In this document: in pieces, positions 5,895 through 8,958 of the stretch
Numbering within the stretch: position 1 is the stretch's first letter
Layout: each line of letters opens with the position of its first letter
Source of the DNA: SLRI01 sp964528705
GTDB lineage: Bacteria; Pseudomonadota; Alphaproteobacteria; Geminicoccales; Geminicoccaceae
DNA: 8,958 bases
NCBI GenBank assembly: GCA_964528705.1
Contig: CAZGUW010000202.1
Location: forward strand, 1 to 8,958
Reading direction: 5' to 3'
Translations under genes and position numbers: made by a program
The notes under the pieces: model-generated
The model's input: only the letters and a program-made list of their open reading frames with translations
The model's database searches: none
What the model was told of the DNA's origin: nothing

Positions 5895-6535
5895 CCGTCG
5901 CCCGATCTCCCGACCAGCACGGCGGCGAAGGAGCCGGGATTGGCCGGCAGCGACGCGTCGATGGACAGCGCCTTCTTCAGCCTCGCCTTGTAGGCGCTGC
6001 GGGTGATCTCCTCGATCCCGAACTGGGTTAGGTGGTCGTTGACGAATTGCGTGTCGAGAAGGACATAGCCGCCGATCCTCAGGCGTGCCACGAGCTCGAC
6101 CAGCGCCACCTTGCTCGCATCCGTCGCCCGGCTGAACATGCTTTCGCCGCAGAACGCGCCGCCGAGCGCCAGGCCGTAGAGCCCGCCGACCAGGCGTCCG
6201 TCTTCCCACGCCTCGATGGAGTGGGCGTGGCCGCGGCGGTGCAGGTCGACGTAGAGGGAGATGATGTCGTCGTTGAGCCAGGTGCGGGGGCGGTCGGGTG
6301 TCGCCTCGGCGCAGGCGGCGATCACCGCCGGGAAGTCGCGGTTGACGGAAAGCTCGAACCGGCCGCGGCGGATGGTCTTCCTGAGGCTGCGCGGCACGTG
6401 GAAACGGTCGAGCGGGAGGACACCCCGGTGCAGGGGGTCGATCCAGTGGATCGTCGGATCGTCCCGGTCGTTGGCCATCGGGAAGAGCCCGATGGAGTAG
6501 GCACTCAGGACCAGCTCAGGGGTGAGCAGCTGCAT
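5882..6535 (-). CDS. aat: Leucyl/phenylalanyl-tRNA--protein transferase
   Basis: The 217-residue enzyme transfers Leu or Phe from aminoacyl-tRNA to the N-terminus of proteins starting with Arg or Lys, marking them for ClpS/ClpAP degradation (bacterial N-end rule). Family motifs are SAYSIGLFPM (11-20), WIDPLHRGVLPLD (31-43), HSIEAWEDGRLVGGLYGLALG (105-125), FCGESMFS (128-135) and LLDTQFVNDHL (159-169). E131, D161 and Q163 correspond to E. coli E156, D186 and Q188. The shorter N-terminus and the WIDP variant of the E. coli WWSPDPR block are usual in alphaproteobacteria. The ATG at 6535 has GAGG about 6 bases upstream. It lies 33 bp after accC and is probably the last gene of the aroQ-accB-accC operon visible here; the transcript then runs into the 3' end of the convergent nuclease gene. 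Confidence 0.96.
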   Translation of the reverse strand: MQLLTPELVLSAYSIGLFPMANDRDDPTIHWIDPLHRGVLPLDRFHVPRSLRKTIRRGRFELSVNRDFPAVIAACAEATPDRPRTWLNDDIISLYVDLHRRGHAHSIEAWEDGRLVGGLYGLALGGAFCGESMFSRATDASKVALVELVARLRIGGYVLLDTQFVNDHLTQFGIEEITRSAYKARLKKALSIDASLPANPGSFAAVLVGRSGDGEAR

Positions 6536-6568
6536 GGCGACCTCGAAGGCGGCGCCAGCCGCGGCGGC

Positions 6569-7942
6569 TCAGGCCGAGGGCCTCGCGAGGAAACGCTCGA
6601 GCCAGCTCGTATCGTAGCGATTGGCGCGGAAATCGGGCTCGGCGAGGACACGGCGCAGGAGCGGAATGGAGGAAGGGATGCCATCGATGACGAACTCGGC
6701 GAGGCTCCGCTCGAGCCGGGCGATGCAACGCTCGCGGTCCTTGTCGTGGACGATCAGCTTGGCGATCAGGCTGTCGTAGAAGGGCGGCACGGTGTAGCCG
6801 CTGTAGATGGCGGAATCCACACGCACGCCGGGCCCGCCGGGCGGATGGTAGGCGACGATCCGGCCGGGCTGTGGCAACAGGGTCTGCGGGTCCTCGGCGT
6901 TGATCCGGCATTCGATCGCATGCCCCTCGAGCCGCACCTGTTCCTGTGTGAAGCTCAACGGATGGCCCTGCGCAACGGCGATCTGCTCGCGCACGAGGTC
7001 GATGCCGGTCACCATCTCGGTCACCGGATGCTCGACCTGGATGCGCGTGTTCATCTCGATGAAGTAGAACCGGCCGTCCTGGTAGAGGAACTCGATCGTG
7101 CCGGCGCCCAGATAGCCGAGCTTGCCGAGCGCCTCGACGACCGTGGCGCCGATCGCCTTGCGCTCGCTCTCGGTAATGACCGGCGAGGGCGATTCCTCGA
7201 TCAGCTTCTGGTGCCGCCGCTGCAGGGAGCAGTCGCGCTCGCCCAGATGCACGACATTGCCGTGCCGGTCGGCCATCACCTGGATCTCGATGTGCCGGGG
7301 GTGGTCGAGATATTTCTCGAGATAGACGCGATCGTCGCCAAACCCGGCACGCGCCTCGTTGCGCGCATTGCGGAGGGCGGCACCCAGCTCGGCGCGGCTG
7401 CGCACGACGTGCATGCCGCGCCCGCCGCCACCGGCGACGGCCTTGATCAGCACGGGGTAGCCGATCTTGTCCGCCGCTGCGAACGCGACGGCATCCTCGC
7501 TCACGGCGCCATCGGTGCCGGGCACGGTCGGGATGCCGGCGGCGGCGACGCTCGCCTTGGCCACCACCTTGTCGCCCATCATCCGGATGTGGTCCGGATC
7601 GGGGCCGATGAAGGTGAATCCGTGCTCGACCACCATCTGGGCGAAATCGGCGTTCTCGGCCAGGAAGCCATAGCCGGGGTGGATGGCCTGGGCCCCGGTG
7701 ATCTCGGCGGCCGACAGGATGGCTGCGGCGTTCAGATAGGAGTCGCCGGCGCCGGCCGGGCCGATGCACACGCTCTCGTCGGCGAGACGCACGTGCATGG
7801 CATTGCCGTCCGCCGTCGAGTGCACGGCGACGGTGCCGATCCCCATCTCGCTGCAGGTACGCAGGATGCGCAGGGCGATCTCGCCGCGATTGGCGATCAG
7901 CACCTTCTTGATCGGCTGGATGGCAACCACGCGCGGGCTCAC
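6569..7942 (-). CDS. accC: Biotin carboxylase subunit of acetyl-CoA carboxylase
   Basis: The 457-residue ATP-grasp enzyme carboxylates biotin on AccB using bicarbonate and ATP, the first half-reaction of malonyl-CoA synthesis. Signatures are KVLIANRGEIALRIL (13-27), IHPGYGFLAEN (87-97), the nucleotide-binding glycine loop AGGGGRGM (170-177), GERDCSLQRRHQK (234-246) and EMNTRIQVEHPVTEM (296-310). K125, K167, K246, E296, N298, R300 and R346 align with E. coli K116, K159, K238, E288, N290, R292 and R338, so all known catalytic residues are present. The GTG at 7942 overlaps the accB stop (GTGA), giving translational coupling; it leaves nine extra residues compared with E. coli, and a second in-frame GTG at 7930 would give a nearer match. 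The carboxyltransferase genes accA and accD are not in the window, as usual. Confidence 0.97.
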   Translation of the reverse strand: MSPRVVAIQPIKKVLIANRGEIALRILRTCSEMGIGTVAVHSTADGNAMHVRLADESVCIGPAGAGDSYLNAAAILSAAEITGAQAIHPGYGFLAENADFAQMVVEHGFTFIGPDPDHIRMMGDKVVAKASVAAAGIPTVPGTDGAVSEDAVAFAAADKIGYPVLIKAVAGGGGRGMHVVRSRAELGAALRNARNEARAGFGDDRVYLEKYLDHPRHIEIQVMADRHGNVVHLGERDCSLQRRHQKLIEESPSPVITESERKAIGATVVEALGKLGYLGAGTIEFLYQDGRFYFIEMNTRIQVEHPVTEMVTGIDLVREQIAVAQGHPLSFTQEQVRLEGHAIECRINAEDPQTLLPQPGRIVAYHPPGGPGVRVDSAIYSGYTVPPFYDSLIAKLIVHDKDRERCIARLERSLAEFVIDGIPSSIPLLRRVLAEPDFRANRYDTSWLERFLARPSA

Positions 7943-8400
7943 TCGATGATCAGGAGCGGCTCGCCGAACTCGACCGGTGTCGCGTTGTCGACGAAGATCC
8001 GCGCGATGCGGCCGCTGCGGGGAGCACGGATCTGATTCATCACCTTCATCGCCTCGATGATGAGCAGGGTCTCGCCTTCACGCACCGTCTGGCCCGGCGC
8101 CACGAACGGATCGGCACCCGGCTCGGGGTAGAGATAGACCGTGCCGACCATCGGCGACGTCACGGTGCCGGGGTGTGCCGCGTCGCTGGCCGAAGCGGCG
8201 GCGGGCTCGGCTTCCGCCACGACCGGGGGGGGCGCCGCGGCGGCACGGGGCGCCACGTGGGCCTCGTAGACCGGTGCCGGCTTCTTGACGACGCGAACCC
8301 GCGCCTCGCCCTCGCTGATCTCGATCTCGGTCAGACCCGTCCGCTGCAGGAGCTCGGCGAGTGCCGCGACATAGTCGGTGTCGATGTTGAGCTTGCCCAT
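7939..8400 (-). CDS. accB: Biotin carboxyl carrier protein of acetyl-CoA carboxylase
   Basis: The 153-residue protein has a short N-terminal helical region (LNIDTDYVAALAELLQRTGL, 4-23) followed by an EIEISEGEARVRVVK strand, an Ala/Pro linker (about 51-75) and a biotinyl domain from about 78. The biotin-accepting lysine is K119 in EAMKVMNQI. The thumb YPEPGADPFVAPGQTV (91-106) marks this as an acetyl-CoA carboxylase carrier, not a lipoyl or oxaloacetate decarboxylase domain. Biotin ligase modifies K119, and the domain shuttles CO2 between AccC and the carboxyltransferase. The ATG at 8400 lies 4 bp after the aroQ stop, with no strong ribosome binding site, so coupling to aroQ is likely. The linker codons include a run of eight cytosines (8225-8232 on the opposite strand). 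Confidence 0.97.
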   Translation of the reverse strand: MGKLNIDTDYVAALAELLQRTGLTEIEISEGEARVRVVKKPAPVYEAHVAPRAAAAPPPVVAEAEPAAASASDAAHPGTVTSPMVGTVYLYPEPGADPFVAPGQTVREGETLLIIEAMKVMNQIRAPRSGRIARIFVDNATPVEFGEPLLIIE

Positions 8401-8404
8401 GATT

Positions 8405-8866
8405 TCAGCCGTCCGGGTGTTGCGCTGACGCGGCCAGCCGTTCGGCCACGGCCCTGAGTGCCAGGTGGTAGCCCTGGCTGCCGAGCCCGCAGATCACGGC
8501 CGTGGCGGTGGCCGAGATGTGCGAATGGTGGCGAAACGCCTCGCGCGCGTAGATGTTCGAGAGGTGCAGTTCGACGATGATCCCGGGATATGCGCGGAGC
8601 GCGTCGGGGATCGCCTGCGAGGTATGCGAATATGCACCGGCGTTGATGAGGATGGCCGCCGTCGTCTCGCGGGCGGCGTGGATCCAGTCGATCAGCTCGC
8701 CCTCGTGGTTGCTCTGCCGGCAGGTGACGGCGAGCCCGACCTCGCTGCCCGCCTTGACGCAGGCGGCCTCGAGATCGGCCAGCGTCTCACGACCGTAGAC
8801 GGCAGGTTCGCGCCGACCCAGAAGATTGAGGTTCGGCCCGTTGAGCACGAGGACGGCGGGCGGCAT
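8405..8866 (-). CDS. aroQ: 3-dehydroquinate dehydratase, type II
   Basis: The 153-residue protein has the normal length of the flavodoxin-like dodecameric type II enzyme, which converts 3-dehydroquinate to 3-dehydroshikimate in the shikimate pathway. Motifs are VLNGPNLNLLGRREPAVYG (7-25), INAGAYSHTSQAI (74-86), VELHLSNIYAREAFRHHS (98-115) and the SQGYHLAL ending. Y24 (catalytic tyrosine), N75, H81, E99, H101 and R112 sit at the family positions. The ATG at 8866 gives the standard N-terminus, and the in-frame sequence back to a stop at 8942-8944 contains no ATG, GTG or TTG, so the start is well fixed. It nevertheless lacks a Shine-Dalgarno sequence; a strong one lies further upstream before a different ATG (see the small ORF at 8787-8903). 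First gene of the aroQ-accB-accC-aat operon visible here. Confidence 0.97.
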   Translation of the reverse strand: MPPAVLVLNGPNLNLLGRREPAVYGRETLADLEAACVKAGSEVGLAVTCRQSNHEGELIDWIHAARETTAAILINAGAYSHTSQAIPDALRAYPGIIVELHLSNIYAREAFRHHSHISATATAVICGLGSQGYHLALRAVAERLAASAQHPDG

Positions 8867-8903
8867 GAATGAGTCCGAGAAACCCGGGCACGACCGACCG
8901 CAT
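8787..8903 (-). other. Possible translated leader ORF overlapping aroQ
   Basis: An ATG at 8903 is preceded by AGGAAGGA (8917-8910) with 6-base spacing, the strongest ribosome binding site in the window. It opens a 38-codon frame (MRSVVPGFLGLIHAARRPRA and onward) that runs through the aroQ start in another frame and stops at 8787-8789, about 78 bases inside aroQ. The peptide resembles nothing known to me. It may deliver ribosomes to the aroQ start, which has no site of its own, or the match may be chance. Confidence 0.35.
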
Positions 8904-8935
8904 GGCCGATCCTTCCTGTTGGCGATGATCGCGGG

Positions 8936-8941
8936 CTTATA
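8936..8941 (-). promoter_or_regulatory. Candidate -10 element for the aroQ-accB-accC-aat operon
   Basis: On the minus strand TATAAG (five of six consensus bases) lies about 70 bases before the aroQ ATG in an AT-rich GATATAAG context. Transcription would begin near 8929, leaving a short leader that contains the AGGAAGGA site. The matching -35 would fall at about 8959 or beyond, outside the window, so the promoter cannot be completed. Confidence 0.4.
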
Positions 8942-8958
8942 TCACGCATCTGGCGACG

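Noticed and set aside
6032..8035. 667-codon plus-strand open frame across aat, accC and accB
   Set aside because: It is entirely antisense to three genes with all catalytic motifs intact. The translation is a monotonous Asp/Val/His/Gly/Ala-rich product with no domain, as expected opposite GC-rich coding sequence.
1..8958. CRISPR array, IS element, tRNA or prophage
   Set aside because: I saw no regularly spaced repeats, terminal inverted repeats, transposase or integrase motifs, or tRNA-like cloverleaf; gene packing and base composition look uniform.

Overview
The window is GC-rich, tightly packed bacterial chromosome with alphaproteobacterial character. The best taxonomic clue is the minus-strand order aroQ-accB-accC-aat, a gene order familiar from alphaproteobacteria. 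The phasin and the CoxL-like molybdenum hydroxylase fit a Rhodospirillales-type heterotroph, but the genus cannot be fixed from the sequence alone. I see no transposon, phage gene, CRISPR array, tRNA or rRNA.

Layout. (1) Positions 1-1078 (+) hold the C-terminal part of a xanthine dehydrogenase/CO dehydrogenase-family large subunit, cut by the window edge and followed by a strong GC hairpin. (2) Positions 1155-2117 (-) encode a DUF3500 protein of unknown function, convergent with the hydroxylase. (3) Divergent from it, 2248-2706 (+) encodes a 'host attachment' family protein. (4) Positions 2841-3212 (+) encode a phasin with its own promoter, two dyads of the kind bound by PhaR-type regulators, and a good terminator. 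(5) Positions 3359-5877 (+) form a two-gene unit: a LOG-family nucleotide phosphoribohydrolase whose stop overlaps (ATGA) the start of a metallo-beta-lactamase/beta-CASP RNase-like protein. (6) Positions 8866-5882 (-) are a four-gene operon: type II dehydroquinate dehydratase, biotin carboxyl carrier protein, biotin carboxylase and leucyl/phenylalanyl-tRNA-protein transferase. It converges with the RNase gene across only 4 bp.

How the genes fit together. The minus-strand operon is housekeeping: the shikimate pathway, the first half-reaction of fatty acid synthesis, and N-end-rule tagging of proteins. The plus-strand centre (host-attachment protein, phasin, LOG enzyme, beta-CASP nuclease) looks like storage, RNA and stress functions, although only the last two genes are clearly coupled. 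No obviously new multi-gene defence or mobile system is visible. The points most worth checking are the putative PhaR operators at the phasin promoter, the coupled LOG/beta-CASP pair, and an out-of-frame small ORF with a strong ribosome binding site that overlaps the start of aroQ.
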